From: JABCPO02 sp963542845
GTDB taxonomy: Bacteria > Bacillota > Clostridia > TANB77 > CAG-508
DNA: 64,000 nucleotides
Direction: 5' to 3'
Assembly (NCBI GenBank): GCA_963542845.1
Contig: CAUTZA010000001.1
Coordinates: forward strand, 66,900-130,899
The notes beneath the pieces were generated by a model. That model was not told the origin of the DNA. It saw nothing but the letters and a program-made list of their open reading frames with translations, and searched no databases. Shown one piece after another: positions 16,783 through 28,173 of the stretch. The translations under genes and the position numbers were made by a program. Positions within the stretch are counted from its first letter, which is position 1. Every line of letters begins with the position of its first letter.

Positions 16783-18768
16783 ATGGAAGAACTAATTGAA
16801 AGTATATTAGATTATGTAAGAGCAGATTATACAGATTATGCAATAATGATAAATGGTGAATGGGGAAGCCGGAAAAACACATTTCTGGAATAATAAGGTT
16901 AAGGAAAGAATAGAAAGTTTAACATTAAACGGTAAAAGATATACAACAATATATATGTCACTATATGGTATATCAGATTTAGAAGAAATATCTAAAAAGA
17001 TATTTTTAGAAACAACGCAACTTATGGATAAATCATTAAAGAAGTTTATGAAAGAAAATGATGTTACTAAAATACCAGAATATGCTAAAACAAGTATGGA
17101 TATGGCAAGTATATTTGGACTTAAACAAGGTGGGGACAAGATAGATTATGGTAGTTTTTTTAGCACAGATGATAAGGTACTTTGCTTTGACGATCTAGAA
17201 AGAGCAAATGTAGATGTTATAGACATACTTCGGATATATAAACAAGTTTGTAGAACATGACTATATAAAAACAATAATAATATGTAATGAAAAAGAATTA
17301 TCTACTAAACTTAAAAATACAAATGTAGAAATGAAGACATTTATCTCAACATATATCTTAGATAAACAAGGAGAACTTTTAGAATCTGGAAAAGATGAAA
17401 AGCCTTTAGTGGAAAAAATTAAAGATAAAACTGAAATGGTTTTTGATAAGGTAAATGATTATGAAAGAATCAAAGAAAAACTTATTGGAGAAACATTTGA
17501 ATATGCACCACAGTTTAACTATATTATAAATGGGATATTGTTAAGATATGAAAATAATAAAGATCTTATACGATTTTTAAGAGGAAATACAGGTATTATT
17601 ACAAATACATTTATGAAAAGTGGAACAAGGAATTTAAGAATATTAAAACATGCACTTAATGACTTTGAAAAAATATATAATACAGTAAATATGGCATATC
17701 CTGATACAAGTTTTAGAGTACTTCAAACAATGCTAATATTTACTATAGCAGTATCTTTTGAAATAAAAGCAGGGAAGATTATAAAATATAAGTTTGAAGG
17801 GATACAAAATAATGAAGAATATAGAAAAATACTTGTATCATCAAGAGTTCTTGCAGATAATAAACAATTCTATATAAAAGAATTTGATAGCAATTATTAC
17901 TATAATTTTAAATCAGAATATCGTTTCTTTAAGTTCATAGAAATGTATGTAAGAACAAGAATCTTTGATATGAAAATATTTAAAAGAGATATGGAAGATA
18001 TAATATCTACAATAGACACTAAAAAACTTCCAGGATATAAGAGATTACTTACTGAAGAATACTGGAAAATATCTGATGATGAATTTCCAAAGATTATAGA
18101 TGAAATAATAGAAGATATAGAAAATCGGAAAATTAGAATTAGTTGATATTATAAAAATATTCGCATATTTTGTATATTTTAAACAAAAAGAACTAATAGA
18201 TAAAGATATAACACAAGTAAAAGAAAAGTTTTTAAAAGGTATGAATAAGTCGGTATTACACTCTAAATATTGTAAAAATGTACAAGAAGAAATTAGTAAT
18301 TTAGGAATAGAAATATCAAATGACTTTAGAATAGCAATGGAAGAGTTAATAGACTATTTTACTAAATTAAATGATTTAATATATGAAAAAGAAATGAAAA
18401 GACTTTCTGAAAATGTATTTAGAAATATACCAATGAAGATGGAACTTTTCTATGATATGTTTGAAAAAGAATGTATGGATATACCAATCTTTAAATATTA
18501 TGAACCACTTCAAATGTTCCAAAGAATTACAAATGCAAGTAATGAAGATATAATAACAATTGGAGATAAACTTGTAGAAAGAGCAAGAAAGAACAAACAA
18601 ACACTATATGTTGAAAAAGAGTTTATGGAAAAATTAATTAAACTTTTAAAAACAAGTATAGCTAACAAGAAGAACAAGATTAAGACAGTTATGATTGAAA
18701 GCTTTATACAAAGAATAGTGGATATAATAGAAATGTATGAAGAAACTAGAAAAATACAAGAAATATAG
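16783..18768 (+). CDS. KAP-type P-loop NTPase (three CGGN sites)
   Basis: 660 residues after three C+GGA readings at 16870, 17231 and 18126 (Gly30, Gly150, Gly448). The first restores the Walker A loop: INGEWGS, Gly, KTHFW. Without it the loop is destroyed. Walker B is VLCFDDLERA (about residues 133-142), and after the second site come YINKFVEHDYIKTIIICNEKEL, typical of KAP/STAND-like ATPases. The C-terminal half is helical and charged, with no recognised effector domain. KAP ATPases are often membrane-associated or defence-linked, but nothing nearby confirms either. As plain triplets the gene would be four fragments. Confidence 0.85.
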
Positions 18769-18867
18769 CAAAAAGCTTGCAAAATATTAAAAAGTAGTGT
18801 ATAATTTAATTATGTTAACAAAAAAACTAATTTTGGCAGTAAATACTGCAGAAAGGATGGTGACATT

Positions 18868-19017
18868 TTGACAAAGCAACAAATATTGGGAGATTTAGGG
18901 AAAGAATTGAAAAAAGTTCAGAAAGAACTTTATAGATATGTTGAAGAGCCTCCGTATTTAAAGAGGCAATTAGCAGAATTAGAGATGAAAGTAGAAAAAA
19001 GATTAAATCAAAAATAA
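18868..19017 (+). CDS. tiny coiled-coil protein, TTG start
   Basis: 49 residues, starting TTG at 18868 eight bases after AAAGGATGG. The sequence (LTKQQILGDLGKELKKVQKE...KRQLAELEMKVEKRLNQK) is highly charged and helical. Not a recognised family. It lies 16 bases before the next small coiled-coil gene. Its start codon is inferred from spacing. Confidence 0.55.
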   Translation: MTKQQILGDLGKELKKVQKELYRYVEEPPYLKRQLAELEMKVEKRLNQK

Positions 19018-19033
19018 TAGGAGTTGAGGACGA

Positions 19034-19258
19034 ATGTTAAGTCAAAAAGAAAGAGAACATAATGCTTTACTAAAAGCAAATGCAGTATTGAAAAAAGAAA
19101 TAGAAAATAAGATGGCAAGAAAAAATTTGTTATTGAAAAGTAGAATAATAACACCATCAATATCTAAAGAATTAGATGAATTAAATATAATACTGGACAA
19201 AAAAACGAAACAATTAAGAAAAAATATTAAAAAAATAGAAAGTTTTGCTCGGGTATAA
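19034..19258 (+). CDS. small coiled-coil protein ending at an ambiguous CGG
   Basis: 74 residues (MLSQKEREHNALLKANAVLKKEIENK...), almost wholly helical and basic, after GGAGTTGAGGACGA. The third-last codon is an in-frame CGG at 19250 (GCT CGG GTA TAA). Read as C+GGG, translation would continue and meet another in-frame CGG at 19263. One further triplet reading stops at 19281; a second shift runs through the terminator hairpin. Simple triplet reading gives the tidiest gene, so this site is a doubtful member of the recoding set. Family unknown. Confidence 0.6.
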   Translation: MLSQKEREHNALLKANAVLKKEIENKMARKNLLLKSRIITPSISKELDELNIILDKKTKQLRKNIKKIESFARV

Positions 19259-19270
19259 GATCCGGAAAAA

Positions 19271-19299
19271 GGACCAACAATAAAAGTTGGTTCTTTTTT
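19271..19299 (+). terminator. rho-independent terminator
   Basis: GGACCAAC/GTTGGTTC eight-base stem with a seven-base loop and T-run, ending the run of genes from the radical SAM promoter. Confidence 0.85.
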
Positions 19300-19412
19300 A
19301 TATTATCATTACAAGATTTGAAATAACTGCAAAAAATAAAAAAGTATGGTATAATAAGGAATGTAATATTATATATGAATATAAATAATAAGAAATGAGA
19401 GGAAATAAAAGT

Positions 19413-20108
19413 ATGTATGATGAAATAGATGAAAAAAAGGAAAAAAGGAATAGTATAATACTAACAGTAATGATAATAATAACAATATTGCTAATATTAG
19501 TAACAATAGGATTTTTTATTATATCAAAGGTGAATGATGATATAGCAGAAAAAAATGCACAAGATATTGTTAATGAATTTGATAAGAAAAAATTAGATTT
19601 GGGTAAACAAAAAAATGAATTAAATAATGTATCAGCACCTATATCAATAGGAGGTACAACAGAAAATACACAAGTACAAGGTAAATCAACAAGGGTTAAA
19701 ATGGAAAATTATGATGTTGTAGGAACTGTAAGAATACCTAAAACTAAAGTTTCATATCCAATATTATTCCCACTTAGCAAACGTTCTTTAGAAATAGCAA
19801 CAGCAATGTTAGATACTCAAAATGGGATAAATGAACCAGGAAATACAACAATACTTGGACATAATTACAGAAGCAACCTATTTTTCTCAAAGAACCACAC
19901 ATTAAAAGTTGGAGATAAGATATATATAAAGGATAATACAGGAAGAGAAGTAGAATATACAATATATAGAGGATTTAGTGCAAATCCTAATGATGCTACA
20001 TATATGAGAAGAGATACAAAAGGTGAAACAGAAGTATCATTATCTACATGTAGTGATGATTCACAAAAAAGATATGTTGTATTAGCAAGAAAAACATCAA
20101 AAAATTAG
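19413..20108 (+). CDS. sortase
   Basis: 231 residues from ATG 19413 (GAGAGGA upstream); an in-frame ATG at 19395 is less likely. A basic N-terminus and one membrane segment (about residues 13-37) are followed by a sortase domain. The catalytic triad is visible: His in TTILGHNYRS, Cys in VSLSTCS and Arg in LARKTS. It would anchor cell-wall proteins or build pili, depending on class, which I cannot fix. No LPXTG substrate was seen in the window. Monocistronic, ending about 110 bases before the next gene. No in-frame CGG. Confidence 0.9.
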   Translation: MYDEIDEKKEKRNSIILTVMIIITILLILVTIGFFIISKVNDDIAEKNAQDIVNEFDKKKLDLGKQKNELNNVSAPISIGGTTENTQVQGKSTRVKMENYDVVGTVRIPKTKVSYPILFPLSKRSLEIATAMLDTQNGINEPGNTTILGHNYRSNLFFSKNHTLKVGDKIYIKDNTGREVEYTIYRGFSANPNDATYMRRDTKGETEVSLSTCSDDSQKRYVVLARKTSKN

Positions 20109-20222
20109 AAAAAATAATAGATTTGAAAAATATTATACATTAATATATACTAAAAAATACTACTATTTCAGTATTTTAGTATTATTAATGTATATTTATT
20201 ATTATGATAATTAGGAGGAAAA

Positions 20223-21225
20223 ATGGAAATATTATATATAGTTTTAGCAATAATTATATTATTAATAGTTTTTGTTATTACATATAATATATGGGATAAT
20301 AGAAGAATAAAAGTTACAAAGATCATAAAAGAAATTAAAATAAAAGATGATAAGGGAGTATGTGGTGAATTAACAATATGTCATATATCAGATTTTCATG
20401 ATTGTAATACATACGGTAAAGATGATAAAATTATAAGAATATTAGAAAAAAATAAGCCAAATTTAATTTTCTGTACGGGTGATTTTATGGATTTTAGAAA
20501 AAATAATTTAGAATTAAGTATATCATTTATAAGAAAGCTTGCTAATATCATAGACTCAGATAAGATATATTATGTTTCAGGAAATCATGAAGCAAGAATG
20601 AAAATGTGTAGTGATAAAAAGAAAAATGAAATGATTAAAAAATTTTGGGAAGAATTAGAGAAATTAGGAATACATCATTTAAGAGATGAGAAAGATGAAA
20701 TAGAAATAAATGGTGTAAAATTAAGAATAATGGGAGTTAGAGACTTTCAGGAAGATTATCCTAAATATATACAAAAAGGAACAAAATATGAACATCTAAT
20801 AGGAAATGATAAAAGACCTCTTCTAATAATAATGCTTGCAAAAGATAGATATAGAGAATTAAATGCTAAGATTTTAAAAGAATCTTTAAGAAAAATAGAA
20901 AATCCAAAAGACGAAAATATAGTATTGTTATTATCACATAGACCAGAATTTGTTCCAGAATATGGTGAAGAACGGAAATATAGATTTTGTATTTACAGGC
21001 CATGCACACGGTGGACAATTTAGAATTCCAATTTTAAATATAGGATTAATGTCTCCAAGCCAGGGGCTATTTCCTAAATATACTAGTGGTATAAAATATG
21101 CAAAATCATCAGAAAAAGGAAAAACGGGAGTCATAATTTCAAGAGGTATAGGAAATACAACAGTACCATATAGGATATTTAATCCAAGTGAAATTATATA
21201 TTTTAAATTAAAGGTAAAAAAATAG
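20223..21225 (+). CDS. membrane-anchored metallophosphoesterase (one CGGN site)
   Basis: 333 residues with the CGG at 20973 read as C+GGA (Gly251). It has an N-terminal membrane anchor (residues 3-20). Metallophosphoesterase motifs run in order: DFHD, TGDFMD, GNHEA, LSHRPE and, after the shift, GNIDFVFTGHAHGGQ. The last motif carries two metal-ligand histidines and is lost in frame 0, so the shift is needed for activity. It resembles YkuE/YaeI-type enzymes. The next gene, rlmN, starts seven bases later. Confidence 0.9.
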
Positions 21226-21232
21226 GAGAAAG

Positions 21233-22274
21233 ATGGATAAAAAAAGTATAAAATCATTTAAATATGATGATTTAGAAAAAGAAGTAATAGAAAATTTAAA
21301 TGAAAAGAAATATAGAGCAAAACAAATATATGAATGGTTATATAGGAAAAAAGCACAGAAATTTGAAGAAATGACAAACCTTTCTAAAGAACTTATAGCA
21401 AAACTTAATGAAAATTATTATATTGATAATTTAGAAATATTAAAAAAGCAAGTATCTGTAGATGGTACAAAAAAATATTTAATAAAACTTCCAACAGGTG
21501 GAGCAATAGAATCAGTTCTTATGAGTTATAATCATCGGATATACAATATGTGTATCAACACAAAAAGGTTGTAAGATGGGATGTGAATTTTGTGCATCAA
21601 CTAAAACAAAGTTTGATGGAAATCTTACTACAGGAGAAATTATTTCACAAATACAAGTATTAGAAAAAGAAGAAAATATTAGAATATCAAATGTTGTATT
21701 TATGGGAATTGGAGAACCTCTTGATAATTTTGAAAATGTTGTAAATGCACTTATGATTATGAATGATCCATTTCGGACTAAATATTGGAGCAAGACATAT
21801 TAGTATATCAACATGTGGAATTGCAGATAAGATAAGAGAACTTGCAAAACTTAAGTTTTCATGTACACTATCAGTATCACTTCATTATACAGATGATGAG
21901 ACAAGAAGCAAAATAATGCCGGTAAATAGGAAATATAATATACAGGAGCTGTTATCTGCTTGTAAGTATTATGAAGAAGAAACAGGTAAAAGAATATCTT
22001 TTGAATATGCCCTTATAAAAGGTTTAAATGATAGTATAAAAGATGCAGAAAGATTAGTTGGACTAATTAGGAATATAAAATCACATGTAAACCTAATACC
22101 AATAAACGAGATAGAAGAAAGAACATTTAGAAAGACAAGTAACGAAAATGTAATTAAATTTAGGGATTATTTAAATGACCATGGAATAGTTGCAACAATA
22201 AGAAGAAAGCTTCGGAGAAGATATAGATGCAGCTTGCCGGACAACTTAGAAAAAAGAATATTGATAAAATATAA
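21233..22274 (+). CDS. rlmN: 23S rRNA/tRNA A2503/A37 C2-methyltransferase RlmN (four CGGN sites)
   Basis: 345 residues, the normal length, after four C+GGA readings at 21536, 21774, 22213 and 22238 (Gly102, Gly181, Gly327, Gly335). The radical SAM motif C-x3-C-x2-C follows the first site (GCKMGCEFCAST). The second restores PFGLNIGARHISISTCG. The last two, 25 bases apart, give RRKLGEDIDAACGQLRRK, where Cys334 is the catalytic methyl-carrying cysteine. In triplets only three fragments exist and none is complete. RlmN methylates 23S A2503 and tRNA A37 and so affects decoding accuracy. Confidence 0.95.
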
Positions 22275-22313
22275 TAAATATATTATTATATAAGGGAATA
22301 TAAGAAGGGAAAT

Positions 22314-23040
22314 ATGGAAGTATTTGCAAATTCAGAAATAGGTAAAGTTAGAAGTATCAATGAAGATACATATTATATAGCAGATGATGATATAGGGATA
22401 GAGATATACATTGTTTCAGATGGTATGGGAGGATATAACGGAGGAGAAATCGCAAGCAGGCTTCGGAACAGCTGCAGCTAAAAGTTATATCCTAAATAAC
22501 TATGAAATAACATTTAATAATAAGGAAGATATTCAAAAGCTTGTAAATGGAGCAATAGAGTATGCAAACATGATTGTATATGAAAAATCTAAAGAAGATG
22601 AAAAGTACAAATACATGGGAGCAACACTAGAAATCTTACTTATAATCAATGATGATATATATATAGGACATGCAGGAGATAGCAGAATATATAGACTTAG
22701 AAAAGGTGTTTTGAAAAAAATAACAAAAGATCATAGCTATATAGAAAATTTAATAGAAGATGGTAAGATAACAAGGGAAGAGGCACTAAAACATCCAGAT
22801 AAAAACATGGTAACAAAAGGTATTGGTAATTCTAAGCTTGTAGAACCAGATGTTATACACAAAAAGTTTAAAGATGGGGATACAATCCTTATGTGTACAG
22901 ATGGACTTACAAACATGGTTTCAGAAGAAAGAATACAAGAAATTCTTCAAGAAGAAGGGGATGTTTCTAAAAAATTAACTGATGAAGCTAATAAAAATGG
23001 AGGAATGGACAATATAACAGTTGTTGTTATAAGGAAATAG
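22314..23040 (+). CDS. PP2C-type Ser/Thr phosphatase, PrpC/Stp-like (one CGGN site)
   Basis: 241 residues with the CGG at 22464 read as C+GGA (Gly51). The N-terminal part from ATG 22314 has VRSINEDTYY and the metal site SDGMGGYNGGEIAS; the shift leads to GTAAAKSYI. Downstream motifs are GATLEILLI, GHAGDSRIYR, LMCTDGLTNMV and GGMDNITVVVI. It is paired with the PrkC-type kinase seven bases downstream, the standard Firmicutes phosphatase-kinase pair. Confidence 0.93.
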
Positions 23041-23047
23041 GAGAAAT

Positions 23048-25031
23048 ATGAACTTACAAGGAAAAATGTTAGAAAATAGATATGAAATTCTAGAAAAAAT
23101 AGGAGTAGGTGGTATGGCGACAGTATATAGAGCAAAATGCCATGTACTAAATAGAGAGGTAGCAGTAAAAGTGCTTAAAGATGAGTTTACAACAGACTCA
23201 GAATTTATAAAACGTTTTAACTCAGAAGCACAAGCGGCAGCATCACTTACACATCCAAATATAGTTTCAGTTTATGATGTTGGAATAAGTGACCGGAATG
23301 TACTATATTGTTATGGAACTTATAAAAGGTAAAACATTAAAAGAAATTATAGAAGAAGAAGGCAGAATTCCATGGAAGGTAGCTGTAGATATAGCAAAAC
23401 AAATATCATCAGCATTAGAAATTGCACATAAAAATGGAATTGTACATAGAGATATAAAACCACATAATATTATAATATCAGATGATTTCACAGTTAAAGT
23501 TACAGATTTTGGTATTGCAAAAGCAGTTACAAATGCAACAATGACAGCATTTGGAAGTACAATTGGATCAGTACATTATTTTTCACCAGAACATGCAAAA
23601 GGTACAATAACAGATGCAAAATCAGACATCTACTCTATAGGTATTGTTATGTATGAAATGGTAACAGGAAGAGTTCCATTTGATGCAGATACACCAGTAT
23701 CTGTTGCACTTAAGCAAGTACAAGAAAAACCAATTGAACCTATAAGTATAAATCCAGATATACCAGAAGGGCTTAACTACATAATATTAAAAGCAATGAG
23801 AAAAGATAAAGATGAAAGATATAATAGCGCTCATGAACTATTACAAGATTTGGAAATATTATCAAAACATCCAGAAACAGACTTTTCGGCATTTAACCAA
23901 GAAGGTATAGTAAGTCAAATGACAAAAAGTATACCAATTGTAAAAAATAGAAGAAGAGAAGACGAAAAGAATAAGAAACAATCAATTTTCGAACAAAATC
24001 CATGGATAAAATGGGTTATGCTTGGAGTAGCTGCAATAGCAATATTAGTAATAATGGTAGCTGCAACAATTTTCTTCCTTAACCAAGATAGACAAAAAGA
24101 GGCATATATACCAAATTTAGCAGGAGCTCAAGATGAAAAGAGACTTACAAAAGATGAAGCAATAGCACTTTTAGATAAGCTTAAATTCAAGTATGAAATA
24201 ATAGAAGAATATAGTGAGGAAATAGCAAAAGGTGAGGTTATAAAACAAGATCCTAAGTTCCAACCGAACTACATGATAAAAACAGGAACAGTTATAAAAG
24301 TATATGTAAGTAAAGGACTAGAAATGGTTAAAGTTCCAGATGAGCTTGATAAAAAGACAGTAGATGAAATAAAGAAAGCTTTAGACGATGCTGGAATTAA
24401 GTATGAAATAGTAGAAGAACATAGTGAAGAAATAGAAAAAGGTAAACTTTTAAAACTTGAATATACTAAGAATGAACAAGGTGAAATGCCTAAAAAAGAT
24501 ACTATAAAAATATTTGTAAGCAAGGGAACAGCTAAAAAAGATGTTGTAATACCAAAACTTGAAGACTTAAGGAAAGAAGAAGCAATTAAAAAACTACAAG
24601 CACTTAATTTAACAGTAACAGAACAAGAAACATATGTTGAATACAAGTCAAATGGTATAGTTACACTTTCTACACCAACAGCAGGAACAACAGTAAAAGA
24701 AGGAACAGAAGTTAAGATATTTGTAAACAAGGTTCCAGAACTTATAAAAGGTAAAGTGGTTATAAATGTTGCTAAGATGACAGGAACAACAGCACCTACT
24801 ACACCACCTGCAACAGGAATTATAGGTTCTTCATCATCTAATAAGGTTAAAGTTAAAGTAGAACTTGATGATAAGAAGATAGAAGAAAAAGAAGTAGAAA
24901 AAACAGAAACAGCTCTAACAATACCAGTATCATCACTAGGTAGAAGTAGATTAAATGTATATTTAGATGAAAGTCTAAAATATGATGATTATATAGATTT
25001 AAGTCAAAAGACTACATGGACTGTAGAGTAG
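23048..25031 (+). CDS. prkC: PASTA-domain Ser/Thr protein kinase PrkC (one CGGN site)
   Basis: 660 residues with the CGG at 23294 read as C+GGA (Gly83): VYDVGISD, Gly, MYYIVMELIKGKTL, the hinge of the kinase. Kinase motifs: GVGGMATVYRAK, AVKVLK, HRDIKPHNII, DFGIAK. One transmembrane segment lies at about residues 322-343, then three PASTA repeats (about 352-566), which sense muropeptides or lipid II, then a short C-terminal beta domain. Together with the PP2C phosphatase it would control wall synthesis and division. Ends at a strong terminator. Confidence 0.94.
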
Positions 25032-25085
25032 GAAATAGGAAAAAAAATAGTTATAATAATAAAGAAACATAATATATAAATGCAG

Positions 25086-25113
25086 AGAGGAAATGGAATA
25101 TTTCCTCTTTTTT
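25086..25113 (+). terminator. terminator after prkC
   Basis: Perfect nine-base stem AGAGGAAAT/ATTTCCTCT with a five-base loop and T-run. Confidence 0.9.
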
Positions 25114-25152
25114 AAAACCGTGTTTCATTTTCTAAGATTAGTGCAAAAATGA

Positions 25153-25181
25153 TTGACAATTAAAATGAGGAAGAGTATTAC
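25153..25181 (+). promoter_or_regulatory. putative sigma-A promoter
   Basis: TTGACA at 25153-25158 and TATTAC at 25176-25181, 17-base spacer, about 33 bases before ATG 25214. Confidence 0.55.
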
Positions 25182-25213
25182 TAAGATATAGGATAGGATT
25201 AAGGAGGGAGAAA

Positions 25214-27044
25214 ATGAAAAGAAAGGTAAAAGCTAAAAAATCAGAGGTAAAAAAGAAAAAAGGTATAACATTAATAGCTTTAGTAACAACTATAATATTA
25301 ATACTTATACTAACTTCAATTGCTATAAGTAATGGATTTGGAGATAATGGATTATATAAAAGGGCAGAAAAGGCTAGAAGAGATCAATCTAAAATAGAAT
25401 TATTTGAAGTTGCATCTATAGAATTTCAATCAATGGACTTACATGATATGATTCAAGATACAGATACATATAGTTTTACAACTTTTTATGCTTCAAATGC
25501 ATTTAACTCAAACTATTATATTTCCGGAACAACTATTATGAAGAGAGATAATAATAGCGAAGTTATGGATAAGCAAGAACTAGAAGATATGTTTAGAAAA
25601 AGGATAAAAGAACTTGGTCGTATTACTGCTAAACCACAGGTAAACCCGATAACAAATGAAGACAATAAGATTTCGGGTGTTGGTGAACCTAAGGCAGAAA
25701 TTATTGCTAATATTAATGGGACAGAGTATAAGGCAAGAGTTAAAGATGACGGAACATGGGAAATACAAATTCCAAAACAAAAGACCGATACTAAGATTAA
25801 AATAGTACAAAAAGATAGAGGAAAGATAGAAAGTATTGATACTTTAGTAACTGTAGTAAAACCTAAATTAGAAAAACCTATTATTAAGACGCCAATATAT
25901 GCAAATGATAGAAATATTGAATATACAGGAGAAGTTGGAGCTAATTTAAAGATAATAATGGGGGACAAAGAACTAGTTGTAAAAACAGTAGAACCTAATT
26001 GGAGTGCAGAACTAAACTTTAATTTAATTGCAGGATCTGTAATATCATTTGTACAAACAAAAGAAGATAAACAAGACAGTGATGCCATAACATATATAAT
26101 TGCATTACCTAGATCTGAAATGCCAATAGTAGATACAAAAATTAATATAGGAACAAGAAAAGTTCATGGTAAAGGAATAAGTGGATCTAGAATAATATTA
26201 AGATCAATTGCAACAAATCACGAGTATTTAGGTGCTGTACGGAAATGATGGTAAATGGGAATGCACAACAGATAATCTTCCAGGAGATACAAAGGTAGAA
26301 GTATATCAAGAAACACCAGGAAGAAGTAGAAGTATACCAAATACTCAAAATGTAATAACAACATTAGAACAAACATCTAGACCAACATATATATCAGACA
26401 TAGATAGTAATTCAACTACTATTTATGGAACGGGTATTCCAAGAGCAAGTATAAAAGTTAGATTGGATAATGGTTCAGAACCTACAACAATTATAAATGA
26501 ATCTGGACAATGGAGTATGGGAATACCAAGACAAAAAGGTGGAAATCAAATATTTGTAACACAAAAAGTAAATGAAGGTGGATATATAGAAAGCGAAAGA
26601 ATAGCTAAAACGGTAGGATATGGGTATAGGGAATTATCATTCTATATCAAGAAAGAGTTACTTGAAAATAGAAGATTACAAAATGGCACATTATTGTTTG
26701 ACTATAGGGCACTTAGAATTACAACTGTAGATGGAGGTAACTATCAAATATCTATAAATAATGGGCCATGGGAAACAAGAAGAAGTGGAGAAGATATAGT
26801 AAGAAATGAATTTAAAAATCCAGTAAGACAAAATGATGTTCCAATAAAAGTAAAAGGAAAGATTAAGATGACTGAATTTAGATATTTTTCAAAAACTAGA
26901 TTAAACATTCAATTAGTAAATGATCCTACAAGAGAATTTTTTGATGAAAGTTATGGAAGCAGTCCACAATACATAATAATAACTGATTTCCATGGAAATA
27001 GAGATTCTATAGATATAGGAAATGGGACAATAAGACAATTGTAA
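25214..27044 (+). CDS. prepilin-like surface protein with Ig-like repeats (one CGGN site)
   Basis: 609 residues with the CGG at 26240 read as C+GGA (Gly343). The N-terminus (KKKGITLIALVTTIILILILTSIAI) is a prepilin-like helix similar in plan to the LRR proteins. Then come about four Ig-like repeats of roughly 85 residues, each with the pattern G-x(2)-G-x-W or an equivalent: VKDDGTWEIQIP, then across the shift AV, Gly, NDGKWECT, and NESGQWSMGIP. The internal repeats show that the +1 frame is the true one. A C-terminal beta-rich domain follows. Probably surface exposed; partner unknown. Ends at a terminator. Confidence 0.85.
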
Positions 27045-27065
27045 GAAAATGATAAGCTATAAAAA

Positions 27066-27095
27066 ATTACTTCTAGAAATAGGAGTAATTTTTTT
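27066..27095 (+). terminator. terminator after Ig-repeat protein
   Basis: ATTACTTCT/AGGAGTAAT stem (one G-U pair) with a six-base loop and a run of seven T. Confidence 0.8.
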
Positions 27096-27226
27096 ATCCA
27101 CTCGATACTTTTGAAGAAAATATGTGTATTTAAGTTAAAAGCATTTACTATATAGTGGTTGTAAAAAAAAGAATTGTATATGATATAATAGGAATTATAT
27201 AATTAAATGCTATTAAAGGAGATATT

Positions 27227-28041
27227 ATGAAAAATACAATGTATTTAGATACATCAGGAAAGAAATGTATTGTAGGAATAGTTGATAAAAAAGGAAATAA
27301 ATATAGTGTTATAGAAGATAATCGGCAAATCACATTCAGAAAATGTAATGAGAGTATTAGAAGAAGTTCTAAAAAAAGTAGGAATGGAATTTTCAGAAAT
27401 AGAAAGAGTGATTGTATGTACAGGACCACGGCTCTTTTACAGGTATAAGAATAGGTATAGCACTTTTAAAGGGATTATGTTTTGAAAAAAATATTGAAAT
27501 AGTTGAGATGACAAGCCTTGAAAATATATTTGAAACTGGAATTTCAGAAGAAAACAAATTTAATGATAAAGATATGGAAAATGCGATGTTTTTATCAGTA
27601 ATATATGCAAATAATGATCAAATATATATGGGGGCATATAATAATATTGTTTTTGGAAAAGGAAGAAAGATTATAGAATGTGCTGGAAATGTTGAAGAAT
27701 GCTTGGAAGAATTAAAAAATAAGGTTAATGATTATAAAGATTTGAAATTAAACGATTTAAAAAATATTACAGTTTTTTATGATGAAGATACTAAACAGCA
27801 AGGAAAAGAATTAATTAATAGTATTAGTAAAAAGATGGAAGAAAAAATTATGGAATGTAATATTATGTTTAAAGAAATTGTTATAGACAATAGGGGATTT
27901 GAGAAGAGAATAACAGACATTAATTCAGGCAAATATGTTTTAGAAGATTTTGATATAATTGAAGAATATGAGATAATGCCAAATTATTTAAAAAAATCAC
28001 AGGCAAAAAGGTTATTAGAAAATAAAATGAAAAACTTATAA
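27227..28041 (+). CDS. tsaB: tRNA t6A37 synthesis protein TsaB (two CGGN sites)
   Basis: 270 residues after reading CGGC at 27323 and 27429 as glycine (Gly33, Gly68). These are the only two sites using GGC. They restore the family motifs exactly: VIEDN, Gly, KSHSENVM and CTGP, Gly, SFTGIRIGIA. An ASKA-fold start (MYLDTSGKKCIVGIVD) precedes them. TsaB partners TsaD and TsaE in making t6A at position 37 of ANN-decoding tRNAs. The C-terminal ~40 residues extend past the usual length (about 230). ATG after AAAGGAGATATT. Confidence 0.93.
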
Positions 28042-28173
28042 GATTAAAATAGGAATTTCATAATTAAGAACAAATGTAACAATAGGAACAAAAACTTTAA
28101 AAAATCTAGAAAATAAGTTTTGGTATGTGTATAATATATATGAAAAAATATATACAAATGATAAGAGGAAAAA

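Noticed and set aside
16783..18768. Calling the KAP-type ATPase a defence system
   Set aside because: No neighbouring nuclease, methyltransferase or other defence gene; the family alone is not enough.
19251..19324. Extension of the small coiled-coil gene through two CGGN readings
   Set aside because: It would run through the terminator hairpin into low-complexity sequence; not supported without orthologues.
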